Part shown: positions 6,539 to 13,080 of the stretch, one piece after another | Position numbering within the stretch: the first letter of the stretch is position 1 | Layout of the letters: every line of letters begins with the position of its first letter | Source of the DNA: an uncultured Eubacteriales bacterium | Lineage (GTDB): Bacteria; Bacillota; Clostridia; Oscillospirales; Oscillospiraceae | Length of the DNA: 13,080 nucleotides | Assembly (NCBI GenBank): GCA_900549865.1 | Contig: URPU01000066.1 | Coordinates: forward strand, 1 to 13,080 | Direction of reading: 5' to 3' | The notes under the pieces: model-generated | Database searches by the model: none | Seen by the model: only the letters and a program-made list of their open reading frames with translations | Told to the model about the DNA's origin: nothing | Made by a program: the position numbers and the translations under genes

Positions 6539-7513
6539 TTACTTCGCGTAATTTTTATACATGGTGTCCGTCGCGCGGCGGATGGCGGCGGTGACGTCCT
6601 CCACCTTTTCCGCGTCCCATTCGGACGGCTCCGCGCGCAGGAAGGAGGTCTTGTCCACGCGGTTGTCAAATATGCCGATGGGCAGGTGATAGGTCCTGCC
6701 GTGCGCGTTCACGGTCACGGTGTCCTTCACCTCGGTGCTGTTGACGAGGTATTCCATGTCGTCGCAGCCGTAGTCGCCCAGCATGACGGCCATGGGAACA
6801 CCATGGTGCAGGTTGGAGCCGGGATCGTTCGGATCCGCGCGGTCGGCGTTCTTGCGGCGGGATTCCTCCGGCGTGACCCAGATGTACAGGATAACGGCGT
6901 TTTCAAGTATCTCCGGACAGAACATCGGCAGCGAGTACTGATAGCCGAAGGTGCCGGTCAGCGGCATGGAAGCGCCGTCCGGCCCGCCGCGGGCGCACTC
7001 GATGATGATGGTCTTATTCTCAAAGCTCTCGGGATAGCCCGCGTGCTTGGCGTCCAGCATTTCGCGCGCCTCGGCCTCCAGCTTTTCTGCAAGCTTCGCG
7101 CGCACGTCCTCGCGCAGAAGACCCATCCGCGGCGGCAGACCCGCCTGCTGTGCCGCGCGGTCATAGCGGTCAAAAAGAAGCTGCGCGGCGGAGTCGGGCT
7201 TCGCAACACTGCGGTTGATAAGGTCGTGATAATCCTCGTTGAGAAGGCAGCACAGCGTGCCCCAGTCGCGCCCGTCTATGAAGGGGGCCTCGCCGGGATA
7301 ATATATGCGCGCCTCGCCCATGGCTTCCAGCTCGTTGTCGATGCGGCGCATCATGTGCACATACGGAAAGTCGTCAAGCTGGAGGTTTTCACCGATGTGG
7401 AACTCATGCTGAAGCCGCTGCGGCTCCACGTTTGCCATGAAGTTTCTCACCTCGGACTTGCCGGATGCAGGCAGCGCCTGCAGAAGAACTACCTTGAATA
7501 CTTCGTTTTTCAT
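6539..7513 (-). CDS. Uncharacterised P-loop kinase-like protein
   Basis: I do not recognise a named family. The 324-residue soluble protein starts with a hydrophobic strand leading into a Walker A-like loop, ALPASGKSE (residues 13-21), in which the usual first Gly of GxxxxGK[ST] is Ala. LDDFPYVHMMRRID (46-59) recalls the substrate Asp/Arg region of small-molecule kinases, TIIIECARGG (168-177) looks like a Walker B strand ending in Glu, and the Arg-rich VTPEESRRKNADRAD (213-227) resembles a lid closing over ATP. A nucleotide-, nucleoside- or sugar-kinase-like phosphotransferase is therefore likely, with unknown substrate. The ATG has AAGGAG 5 nt upstream, and the gap to the nucleotidase stop codon is 12 nt, so the two are co-translated. 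Context points to a role in handling the phosphorus compound imported by the adjacent PhnCDE-type transporter. Confidence 0.8.
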   Translation of the reverse strand: MKNEVFKVVLLQALPASGKSEVRNFMANVEPQRLQHEFHIGENLQLDDFPYVHMMRRIDNELEAMGEARIYYPGEAPFIDGRDWGTLCCLLNEDYHDLINRSVAKPDSAAQLLFDRYDRAAQQAGLPPRMGLLREDVRAKLAEKLEAEAREMLDAKHAGYPESFENKTIIIECARGGPDGASMPLTGTFGYQYSLPMFCPEILENAVILYIWVTPEESRRKNADRADPNDPGSNLHHGVPMAVMLGDYGCDDMEYLVNSTEVKDTVTVNAHGRTYHLPIGIFDNRVDKTSFLRAEPSEWDAEKVEDVTAAIRRATDTMYKNYAK

Positions 7514-7525
7514 ACTGTCTCCTTA

Positions 7526-9037
7526 TCAATAAATTACTTTCAGCCATTTTGTCTTGTCCACGACGATGTTCTCATGCCGCCGGACATAGTCTGTGATAAG
7601 CTGTGCTATCTCGTCCTGCCCCTCGCGCACAGTGGGGCATTCGGCGTATACGCCGTAGCCGCCGGAGCCGCCCGCGCGGTAGCTGTTGATGCAGACGGTG
7701 AGCCGCGCGTCCTCCGCAAGCTCCTTGCACTTGTATATGATGGACGTCACCCTGTCGCCAACGGGTCGGCGCAGGTCGAAGGTCGCGTGCACCCCGGCGA
7801 CGTAGTCATAGTTGAAGTGCTGCTCGACCGGGCGCAGGAAGGTCTCGCTTATGGCGGGCTTCCCGTCCTGCCCAAGCGTGAAGTACTCCGCGCTGCGCTC
7901 CAGCGCGCGCTTTAGACCCGCCCGGTCTATGCTGACGGTTTTCAGCGTGTTCGGGAACACATAGGTGGAAACGATGTCGCGCACGGTCACATCCTGCGCA
8001 AAGCCCTTCACGGAGTTGTCAAGGCTTGCCGCGGATACATCCGCGCCGGAGGCCTCAAGCTGCACCTGATTGATGAAGTTTGCGATGTACGACCCGTTCA
8101 GGGCCATTTCAAGTTGCCCCGCCGGGTACAGCGGCACGTCTATGTGCCCCACGGGCGTGTCCAGCCACTGTGCCGCCGCGCGCTCATACGGCGCGAGGTA
8201 TTCCACCGCCGCCGCAAGCGGCTCATCGCCCGCCGGCAGCAGCGCCGAGCGCGCCGTGACCTTTCCCGCGCACTCCGTTACATCCATGCGGATATACTGC
8301 CGCGCCCTGTCGGGCGGCTGGCAGGTAAAGGTCCCGCCGATGCACAGATCCTCAGCCGCCATGTGCTGGTGCGCGGCCAGCACAACGTCAAAGTCCAGCT
8401 CACTGCATATGCGCCAGCCCTGATTTTCATCCGTGGCGGACACGGCCTCGCCCGTGCGCACGTCGCGCTCGAAACCGCCGTGGTATATGCACACGGTCAC
8501 ATCTGCCCCCGCGGCCTTAAGCTCGTCCAGCGCGCCGCGCACGGCGGTAAAGGCGTCGCTGATCCTGATGCCCTCAAGATTTTCCGGCGCCTCCCACTGG
8601 TTTACATAATGCGTGACAGCGCCCGTCAGCCCAACGCGCAGTCCGTTTTCCAGCGTGACCAGCGCCGTCCGTTCAACGCCGCGCACGCCATCGACGTTTG
8701 CGCACAGGCACACGGCGTCCAGCTCGTTCAGATAGCGCTCTATCTCGCCGCGGCCATAGTTGAAGTCGTGGTTGCCCAGCGTCACGAAGTTATACCCGCC
8801 CATATTCATTATCTGCGCCGGGATGCATTCGCCGCGCGGGGCGGAGTAGATATAACTCGTCAGCGGGCTGCCCTGAAGCGTGTCGCCGCCGTCGATGACC
8901 AGCGTGTTCCCGTCGTGGGAAAAGCGGCGCATACAGTTTGCAAGGCCGCTGGGGATAGTTTTGCCCGTGGCGTAATCCGTCGGGGTGAAATACCCGTGTG
9001 TGTCGCTTGTGTAATAAATGGTCAAATTGCGCTGCAT
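7526..9037 (-). CDS. Cytoplasmic 5'-nucleotidase/UshA-family metallophosphoesterase
   Basis: This 503-residue protein has both domains of the UshA/CpdB/YfkN family, which hydrolyse nucleotides, cyclic nucleotides or nucleotide sugars. Metal-binding residues of the N-terminal domain are complete: Asp12 and His14 (SDTHG), Asp52 (GGDTLQGS), Asn89-His90 (GNHDFNYG), His186 (YHGGFERD), and His223 and His225 (AAHQH). The C-terminal substrate-binding domain ends with NSYRAGGSGGYG from residue 451. Most relatives are secreted or cell-wall-bound; this one starts directly at the first beta strand with no signal peptide, so it should act inside the cell. Its ribosome site is weak (AGGGG about 15 nt away) and an 11-bp hairpin precedes it, hinting at lower expression than the transporter. 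It lies between phnE2 and the P-loop gene, suggesting release of phosphate from an imported ester. Confidence 0.88.
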   Translation of the reverse strand: MQRNLTIYYTSDTHGYFTPTDYATGKTIPSGLANCMRRFSHDGNTLVIDGGDTLQGSPLTSYIYSAPRGECIPAQIMNMGGYNFVTLGNHDFNYGRGEIERYLNELDAVCLCANVDGVRGVERTALVTLENGLRVGLTGAVTHYVNQWEAPENLEGIRISDAFTAVRGALDELKAAGADVTVCIYHGGFERDVRTGEAVSATDENQGWRICSELDFDVVLAAHQHMAAEDLCIGGTFTCQPPDRARQYIRMDVTECAGKVTARSALLPAGDEPLAAAVEYLAPYERAAAQWLDTPVGHIDVPLYPAGQLEMALNGSYIANFINQVQLEASGADVSAASLDNSVKGFAQDVTVRDIVSTYVFPNTLKTVSIDRAGLKRALERSAEYFTLGQDGKPAISETFLRPVEQHFNYDYVAGVHATFDLRRPVGDRVTSIIYKCKELAEDARLTVCINSYRAGGSGGYGVYAECPTVREGQDEIAQLITDYVRRHENIVVDKTKWLKVIY

Positions 9038-9068
9038 GATGTTATTCTAAACCCCTTTTGAATATTCG

Positions 9069-9094
9069 TGCCCCTGCGGAAAACCGCAGGGGCA
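9069..9094 (-). promoter_or_regulatory. Intercistronic hairpin between phnE2 and the nucleotidase gene
   Basis: TGCCCCTGCGG (9069-9079), loop AAAA, and CCGCAGGGGCA (9084-9094) form a perfect 11-bp stem. Neither strand has a T-run after it, so it is not a standard terminator. It lies 14 nt past the phnE2 stop and 31 nt before the nucleotidase start, where an mRNA-stabilising or processing hairpin would act. The alternative is a weak or Rho-assisted terminator. Confidence 0.65.
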
Positions 9095-9108
9095 TGAAGC
9101 CTGACAGC

Positions 9109-9969
9109 TTATGCGCCGTGCGCCAGCCGTCTGCGTATCTTGGTGGAGACAAGCTCTATTATCAGCACCAGAACCATCAGCCCCCATACGAACGAGCCGA
9201 CCATGGCCCAGCGGCGGCTGTTGAGGCACTGCACCAGCGATGCGCCGATGCCGCCCGCGCCGACGATACCGAGCGTCGTCGCGTCCTTGAGGTTTATGTC
9301 AAAGCGGTATATCGTCGTGGAAATGAAGCTTGCGGTGAGCTGCGGGATTACGCCGTAGCGTATCTTCTGGAACGGCGTGCAGCCCATTGCGTCAAGGCTT
9401 TCGAGGATGTGCGTGTCCAAATCCTCTATCGCGGTGATGTACATCTTGGATATCATGCCTATCGAGCATACCGACTGTGTTATAACACCGCAGGCCGCGC
9501 CCGGCCCCGTCACGCGTATCCACATCAGCGCCCACACGATGCTGGGGATGGTCCTTATCATCAGTATCAGCACGCGCACCACGTAGGCCACGGGCTTCGG
9601 CATGATGTTGAACGAGGCGAGGAACGCGAAGGGGATTGCGAGTATCGCGCCGAACAGCGTGCCCAGCACCGCGATAGCGATGGTCTGCAAAAGCAGATAC
9701 GGCACGTCGGAATCGCCTGTGCCGAACATGAGGTCAAGGTCGGGATTGAACACGCCGTGGATGACGCCCTTGGCGACCTCCGTGCCCGTCGCGGTCAGCC
9801 CTGTATAGCTTATGTCAGCCGCCGACCAGCCCACCAGAAGCGCTATCACCAGCACGATGAAGGTGTACAGCAGCCACTTGCGCGGCCTGTTGGCGTACAT
9901 TTCCGCCACGGTCAGCTTCCTGTCGAGCGCCTCCTCGATGGCTTCTATAGATTTTTTCTTTTTGTTCAT
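9109..9969 (-). CDS. phnE: Phosphonate-type ABC transporter permease (second PhnE)
   Basis: A 286-residue integral membrane protein of the PhnE permease family, part of the importer for phosphonates or related phosphorus compounds. After a charged cytoplasmic N-terminus with a KKKK cluster, the first membrane helix is at about residues 32-50, followed by several more hydrophobic segments. The conserved cytoplasmic loop that docks on the ATPase is at residues 190-212 (ESLDAMGCTPFQKIRYG...IPQL), and the PhnE-type VGAGGIG motif lies shortly before the last helix. The start has AAGGAGAG 8-10 nt upstream, 13 nt after the phnE1 stop. The two permeases are homologous but clearly diverged, so they probably form a heterodimer. 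Confidence 0.92.
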   Translation of the reverse strand: MNKKKKSIEAIEEALDRKLTVAEMYANRPRKWLLYTFIVLVIALLVGWSAADISYTGLTATGTEVAKGVIHGVFNPDLDLMFGTGDSDVPYLLLQTIAIAVLGTLFGAILAIPFAFLASFNIMPKPVAYVVRVLILMIRTIPSIVWALMWIRVTGPGAACGVITQSVCSIGMISKMYITAIEDLDTHILESLDAMGCTPFQKIRYGVIPQLTASFISTTIYRFDINLKDATTLGIVGAGGIGASLVQCLNSRRWAMVGSFVWGLMVLVLIIELVSTKIRRRLAHGA

Positions 9970-9982
9970 TTCGACTCTCCTT

Positions 9983-10834
9983 TCAGCTCAGCTTCTTGCG
10001 CAGGTATTCGCTGAAGAAGTCTATTGCGACGACGACAACGAACAGTGAAAGGAGCACCATGCCAAGGCTGTTATAGTCGCGCCAGCCTATGCGCTCGTTT
10101 ATCGTGATGCCAAGGCCGCCCGCACCGACGTAGCCCAGAATGGCCGAGGCGCGCACGTTCATTTCAAAGCAGTAAAGGCTGTGGCTGAGATACACGGGCA
10201 GTATCTGCGGCACGCAGGCCGACCAGAACGCCTGAAACTTATTCGCGCCCAGCGCCTCCATCGCCTCAAACGGCCCCATGTCTATCGTCTCGATGCTTTC
10301 AAAAAGCATCTTGGCCACGATGCCGAAGGTGAAGATGGCTATCGCCACGGTGCCGGAGAAGGTGCCCAGAGAGAATATCAGCGCGCACACCAGCGCGATT
10401 ATCAGCGTTGGCAGCGTGCGGATGAGGCCGAGGATGAAGCGGAATATACTCACGATGACAACGCTGTGGTTTATGTTGCTCGATGAAAGAATGGCGACCG
10501 GCAGCGCCAGCGCGCAGCCGATGACCGTGCCCAGCACCGACATTTTTATCGTGTCCAGCAGGGGAGAGACGACCTTCGGGAAGAAGCTCCAGTCGGGCTG
10601 GAATATCTTCGACAGCAGATCCACCATCTTGCTGAACTTGCGTATCACAAGCCCCATGTCGAACCCGGTCATTCTGAGCGACCAGTATATTGCCAGCGCC
10701 AGAAGCAGGACTATCAGCGGCGCGCGGCTTCTCCTGCGCCGGACGGAGTGTCCGTTTGCAAGCGTGATGGTCTGCGGCTTGAATATCTTGTCGTACAGCG
10801 TCTCCTTGATGAGAACGGGGGTGTTTTCATCCAT
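9983..10834 (-). CDS. phnE: Phosphonate-type ABC transporter permease (first PhnE)
   Basis: A 283-residue PhnE-family permease. An unusually long N-terminal cytoplasmic extension with an RRRR cluster (residues 32-35) precedes the first membrane helix (about 38-55). The ATPase-docking EAA loop is EAMEALGANKF (190-200) followed by ACVPQILP, and VGAGGLG is present before the final membrane segment. It begins 4 nt after the phnC stop codon, with an AGAGGG ribosome site inside the end of phnC, so it is coupled to the ATPase gene. With the downstream permease it forms the membrane channel of the importer. Confidence 0.92.
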   Translation of the reverse strand: MDENTPVLIKETLYDKIFKPQTITLANGHSVRRRRSRAPLIVLLLALAIYWSLRMTGFDMGLVIRKFSKMVDLLSKIFQPDWSFFPKVVSPLLDTIKMSVLGTVIGCALALPVAILSSSNINHSVVIVSIFRFILGLIRTLPTLIIALVCALIFSLGTFSGTVAIAIFTFGIVAKMLFESIETIDMGPFEAMEALGANKFQAFWSACVPQILPVYLSHSLYCFEMNVRASAILGYVGAGGLGITINERIGWRDYNSLGMVLLSLFVVVVAIDFFSEYLRKKLS

Positions 10835-10838
10835 GGCG

Positions 10839-11636
10839 TCAGCCCTCTTTTGCGCCGGCCACGGGCGCGTCGCTTTCGCCCTCGCCCATGGTGGGAACCT
10901 TTGTGCCGTTGTAGACGGCGTCTATCTGCTCCTGTGTGATGGTGCTTGCCGGGCCGTCAAAGACTATCTCGCCCGCGCGGATGCCGATAACGCGGTCGCA
11001 GTATTTCAGCGCCAGGTCAACATGGTGGATGTTCAGCAGGATGCTTATTTTATATTCCTTGTTTATGCGCACGAAGTCCTGCATGACCTGCTTTGCCGTG
11101 ATGGGGTCAAGCGAGGCAACCGGCTCGTCGGCAAGTATTATCTTCGGGTTCTGGTTGAGCGTGCGCGCCAGTGCGACACGCTGCTGCTGTCCGCCGGAAA
11201 GCTGGTCGCAGCGGGTATAGGCCTTATCCAAAATGCCAACCTTGTCAAGGCTTTCAAGCGCGTGCATCTTCTGCTCCTTCGTGAACACGCCGAACAGCAC
11301 CCGGAAGAACGACATATCAGGCACGTCCGCCGTGAGGACGTTCTTGATCGCCGTGCTGCGGGTGACGAGGTTGAAGCTCTGGAATATCATGCCGACCTTG
11401 CGCCTGTATCTGCGCAGCTCCTTGCCGCGCAGCGAGTCCACATCCACGCCATCGACCTTCAGCTCACCCTTGGTGATATCATGCATTCGGTTGATGCAGC
11501 GCAGTATCGTTGACTTGCCCGCGCCGGACAGGCCGATGATAGCGACGAACTCGCCCTGCTCGATCTGCAGGTTGATGTTTTTCAGGGCTGTAAAGCCGTT
11601 TGGATAAGTCTTATACACATTTTTGAATTCTATCAT
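10839..11636 (-). CDS. phnC: Phosphonate-type ABC transporter ATP-binding protein
   Basis: A 265-residue ABC ATPase that powers the importer from the cytoplasmic side. All motifs are intact: Walker A GLSGAGKS (residues 35-42), Q-loop FQSFNLV (85-91), signature LSGGQ (146-150), Walker B ILADEP with catalytic Glu171, D-loop SLDP (175-178), and the switch His204 in NIHHVD. The spacing and the FQSFNLVTRSTAIKNVL stretch are typical of PhnC rather than amino-acid importers. The C-terminus is Gly/Glu/Ala-rich and probably disordered. Its ribosome site is weak (AAGAG about 9 nt before the ATG), and it lies behind a terminator-like stem after phnD, so transcription probably depends on read-through. 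It could serve phosphite or phosphate esters instead of phosphonates. Confidence 0.95.
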   Translation of the reverse strand: MIEFKNVYKTYPNGFTALKNINLQIEQGEFVAIIGLSGAGKSTILRCINRMHDITKGELKVDGVDVDSLRGKELRRYRRKVGMIFQSFNLVTRSTAIKNVLTADVPDMSFFRVLFGVFTKEQKMHALESLDKVGILDKAYTRCDQLSGGQQQRVALARTLNQNPKIILADEPVASLDPITAKQVMQDFVRINKEYKISILLNIHHVDLALKYCDRVIGIRAGEIVFDGPASTITQEQIDAVYNGTKVPTMGEGESDAPVAGAKEG

Positions 11637-11678
11637 GCCGCGACTCTTTTCTCTAAAAATTTTGGATTTCTATAGGAC

Positions 11679-11708
11679 AAAAGCGCCCTGTGTATGCAGG
11701 GCGCTTTT
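11679..11708 (-). terminator. Terminator-like stem between phnD and phnC
   Basis: AAAAGCGCCCTG (11679-11690) and CAGGGCGCTTTT (11697-11708) form a perfect 12-bp stem with a 6-nt loop. The stem itself ends in TTTT in both directions, the classic symmetric intrinsic terminator. It begins 23 nt past the phnD stop and no promoter is evident before phnC, so partial termination with read-through is the likely function. Confidence 0.85.
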
Positions 11709-11730
11709 TCAGTTTTACGCGTTTGCCGTA

Positions 11731-12858
11731 TCAGTCGGAGACAGCGGTCAGAGCGGCGCGTGCGCCGTCGTAGTCGGAGTCAACAGCCTTGGCATAGCCG
11801 GTGTGGCTGTAAACGCTGAATATCTCCTGGCCTTCGGGAGTGTTGATGATGTTGATGAAGCAGTCCTGAAGTGCGGCGACGATCTCGGGCGTGTAGTAGG
11901 GGCTCTCCTTGGAGATGGCAACGGTGTCGTTGTAGATACCGTCGGTCACGCCGATGACGTTCAGCTCGTTCCAGATGGACTCGCTGCGGCCCATGCCCTG
12001 CTTGCCGGTTTCATCCTGCTGGTCGGTGGGGAGTATCCAGCTCGCCTCGTAGTCGTTGCGGCCGTCGGCGTAGCATACGATGATATCGACCTGCTCAGCG
12101 GCGGCGTAGGAGAAAGCCGTGCCGTAGCCGGAGTCAAGAGGAATAACGTTGGACAGATCGGAGATCTTCTTGCCGTCGTAGTTTTCCATCAGCCACATGG
12201 AGGGGTAGATGTAACCGGCGGAAGAGGAGGTCTTCTGGACTGCCCAAGTCGCCTTGTCGAGATCCTCCCAGGTGAGGGCCTCACCGGCGTTGACCTTTGC
12301 AGCAAGCTCCTTGCCGTACTCGGACGGAGTTGCGTAGATCAGAGAGCGGTAGTAGGTGACCTGGGGGCCGTTCTTCTGGGTGGCGTTTGCTTCGCCGTTC
12401 CAGTCAGCAGGATTGGTGCTGTCGTTGGAAAGGCCGTTGCGGGTGGCGGTGAGGATAACGTCCACATCGTCAGAGTACAGCGCGTAGGTGCCGCCGGGGA
12501 GCCAGCCAAGGTCGATGGAGCCGGCCGCCATGGCCTCGCCGGTCGCGTCGTAGCTGGTGCCGACAGTGATATCGACCTCGTCGATGTCGTAGCCGAGCTT
12601 GCTCATCTCAGCCTGCACGAGCTCGGGCAGATTCTTGGTGCCGGTGATGATAACGTCGGCATCCTTAGAGGGAACGAACTCGAGAGTCAGCTTGTCAAAG
12701 TGCTGATTTTCAGCGGCCTCTTCGGCAGGAGCTTCCGCGGAAGCGTCAGCAGCAGCCTCAGCAGGGGCCTCGGTCGCGGCGGGAGCGGCGGACTGGCCGC
12801 AGGCGCACAGCGCGAAAACCATCACGAGGGTCAGGAGAAGTGCGATAACCTTTTTCAT
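11731..12858 (-). CDS. phnD: Phosphonate-type ABC transporter substrate-binding lipoprotein
   Basis: A 375-residue secreted lipoprotein that captures the ligand for the PhnCEE importer. The signal peptide MKKVIALLLTLVMVFALCAC ends in a lipobox L17-C18-A19 with lipidated Cys20. An Ala/Glu/Pro-rich spacer follows (residues 22-50), then the two-lobed binding domain from about 55. PhnD-type signatures are visible: IDLGWLPGGTYAL (115-127) in lobe one, the SSSAGYIYPS loop (211-220) at the position where PhnD proteins contact the phosphonate group, and DIIVCYAD (258-265). I chose the ATG at 12858 because AGGAGG lies 10 nt upstream and a signal peptide starts there; the longer frame from 12963 adds 35 unrelated residues. 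The ligand cannot be told from sequence; phosphite, phosphonates or phosphate esters are all possible. Confidence 0.92.
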   Translation of the reverse strand: MKKVIALLLTLVMVFALCACGQSAAPAATEAPAEAAADASAEAPAEEAAENQHFDKLTLEFVPSKDADVIITGTKNLPELVQAEMSKLGYDIDEVDITVGTSYDATGEAMAAGSIDLGWLPGGTYALYSDDVDVILTATRNGLSNDSTNPADWNGEANATQKNGPQVTYYRSLIYATPSEYGKELAAKVNAGEALTWEDLDKATWAVQKTSSSAGYIYPSMWLMENYDGKKISDLSNVIPLDSGYGTAFSYAAAEQVDIIVCYADGRNDYEASWILPTDQQDETGKQGMGRSESIWNELNVIGVTDGIYNDTVAISKESPYYTPEIVAALQDCFINIINTPEGQEIFSVYSHTGYAKAVDSDYDGARAALTAVSD

Positions 12859-12868
12859 TCTGGAATTT

Positions 12869-12874
12869 CCTCCT
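12869..12874 (-). promoter_or_regulatory. Ribosome binding site of phnD
   Basis: AGGAGG read on the minus strand, 10 nt before the ATG at 12858. It fixes the true start and is the strongest ribosome site in the cluster, in keeping with high production of a binding protein. Confidence 0.8.
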
Positions 12875-12971
12875 AAAAATTTATATCCACGGCCTGAGCC
12901 TGTGAATATATTGTAGGCTGCGTCACATGCCGTTGTACGGTATACTTCGGCATATTTCGTCAACCATATAA

Positions 12972-13000
12972 CTTATATCACATTTGCCGGTTTAAAACAA
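12972..13000 (-). promoter_or_regulatory. phnD: Candidate sigma-A promoter of the phn cluster
   Basis: Read on the minus strand, TTGTTT (12995-13000), a 17-bp spacer and TATAAG (12972-12977) form a reasonable promoter. The start site would be near 12965, leaving a leader of about 105 nt before phnD. The leader includes an imperfect hairpin (CACGGC/GCCTGTG around 12888-12904) but I recognise no known riboswitch. A TTGACG at about 12957-12962 has no well-spaced -10 partner. Confidence 0.5.
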
Positions 13001-13009
13001 GCCCCCCGC

Positions 13010-13052
13010 GCGCAAATAAGTGACACTTAGATTGTCAAGTTAAGTGCAACAG
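13010..13052 (-). mobile_element. Probable right terminus of an IS30-family insertion sequence
   Basis: The element end should lie just past the transposase stop codon. The stretch holds a perfect palindrome, TAAGTG-A-CACTTA (13017-13029), and a second TAAGTG copy at 13041-13046, consistent with terminal-repeat structure. The exact boundary and target duplication cannot be fixed without the other end. It lies about 10-35 bp upstream of the candidate phnD -35 box. Confidence 0.45.
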
Positions 13053-13080
13053 GGTGTCAAAGAAGACCTCAAAGGGAGAT
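13035..13080 (-). CDS. IS30-family transposase, C-terminal end (runs off the window)
   Basis: On the minus strand the window edge reads in frame SPFEVFFDTLLHLT and then TGA (stop at 13035-13037). This matches the characteristic end of IS30-type transposases from Bacillota, which close with TPYEVF-x4-5-LHLT. As in such elements, the last codons overlap the terminal sequence (TGTTGCACTTAACTTGACAA), which doubles as the insertion-sequence end. Only 14 residues are visible, so integrity cannot be judged. The call rests on motif memory. Confidence 0.6.
   Translation of the reverse strand, partial: SPFEVFFDTLLHLT

Noticed and set aside
6510..6540. Terminator after the P-loop gene
   Set aside because: CCGCG-ctg-CGCGG gives only a 5-bp stem with a 3-nt loop and no T-run, so I could not support it.
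6500..7915. 471-codon open frame on the plus strand
   Set aside because: It lies antisense to the P-loop and nucleotidase genes, which have clear motifs and ribosome sites. Its composition (His/Arg/Val/Ala-rich) is that of a GC-rich shadow frame.
9058..10014. 318-codon plus-strand frame, and a similar one at 8114-9061
   Set aside because: Both oppose real genes (phnE2 and the nucleotidase) and are rich in His/Arg/Tyr as expected of reverse-complement frames.
10278..11513. 411-codon open frame on the plus strand
   Set aside because: Antisense to phnE1 and phnC, both of which have complete family motifs.
11623..12876. 417-codon open frame on the plus strand
   Set aside because: Antisense to phnD. 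The Gly/Val/Ala-rich sequence has no motif and ends in a low-complexity Ser/Gly/Arg stretch opposite the lipoprotein linker.
12859..12963. Longer N-terminus for PhnD
   Set aside because: It would bury the lipoprotein signal peptide 35 residues inside the protein, and AGGAGG serves the ATG at 12858.
12880..12965. Riboswitch in the phnD leader
   Set aside because: Only one imperfect short hairpin can be drawn and no known riboswitch core motif is visible.

Overview
The window looks like chromosomal DNA of an anaerobic Bacillota, most likely a gut-type Clostridia/Oscillospiraceae-like organism. The clues are strong AGGAGG-type ribosome sites, a TTGCAT-17-TATAAT sigma-A promoter, a substrate-binding lipoprotein with the lipobox L-C-A-C-G and an Ala/Glu/Pro-rich linker, and moderately high GC. 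The taxonomic call is an inference from style; there is no rRNA or other marker here. I see no tRNA, rRNA or CRISPR array.

Left block (25-3955, all minus strand, read right to left): a 5'-truncated dicarboxylate/amino-acid:cation symporter (DAACS family), a hairpin, a class V PLP-dependent aminotransferase/cysteine desulfurase-like protein, a xylose-isomerase-like TIM-barrel protein, and a cytoplasmic beta-propeller-like protein with one FG-GAP-type Asp-rich loop. The last three are tightly packed (15-nt gap, then an ATGA overlap) and form an apparent operon of unknown pathway.

Middle block (about 3955-5302, plus strand): the first ~163 codons of an FGGY sugar kinase, joined out of frame to an L-ribulose-5-phosphate 3-epimerase (UlaE/SgbU family) that lacks its first ~14 residues. 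The breakpoint can be placed within a few bases of 4472. Together with the decapitated symporter this is a rearrangement scar (or an assembly chimera) with at least two junctions in about 520 bp. A non-coding, inverted-repeat-rich gap (5303-5654) follows and ends in a textbook terminator hairpin.

Right block (5655-12858, all minus strand): a phosphonate-type ABC importer read as phnD (binding lipoprotein), phnC (ATPase), phnE1 and phnE2 (two permeases), then a cytoplasmic 5'-nucleotidase-family metallophosphoesterase, then an unrecognised P-loop kinase-like protein, then a TetR-family regulator with its own promoter. No C-P lyase or phosphonatase gene is present, so a plausible reading is import of a phosphorus compound followed by intracellular ester hydrolysis and/or phosphoryl transfer. 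A perfect 12-bp terminator-like stem after phnD probably makes the binding protein more abundant than the rest of the importer. At the extreme right edge (13035-13080) is the C-terminal tail of what looks like an IS30-family transposase, next to the phnD promoter.
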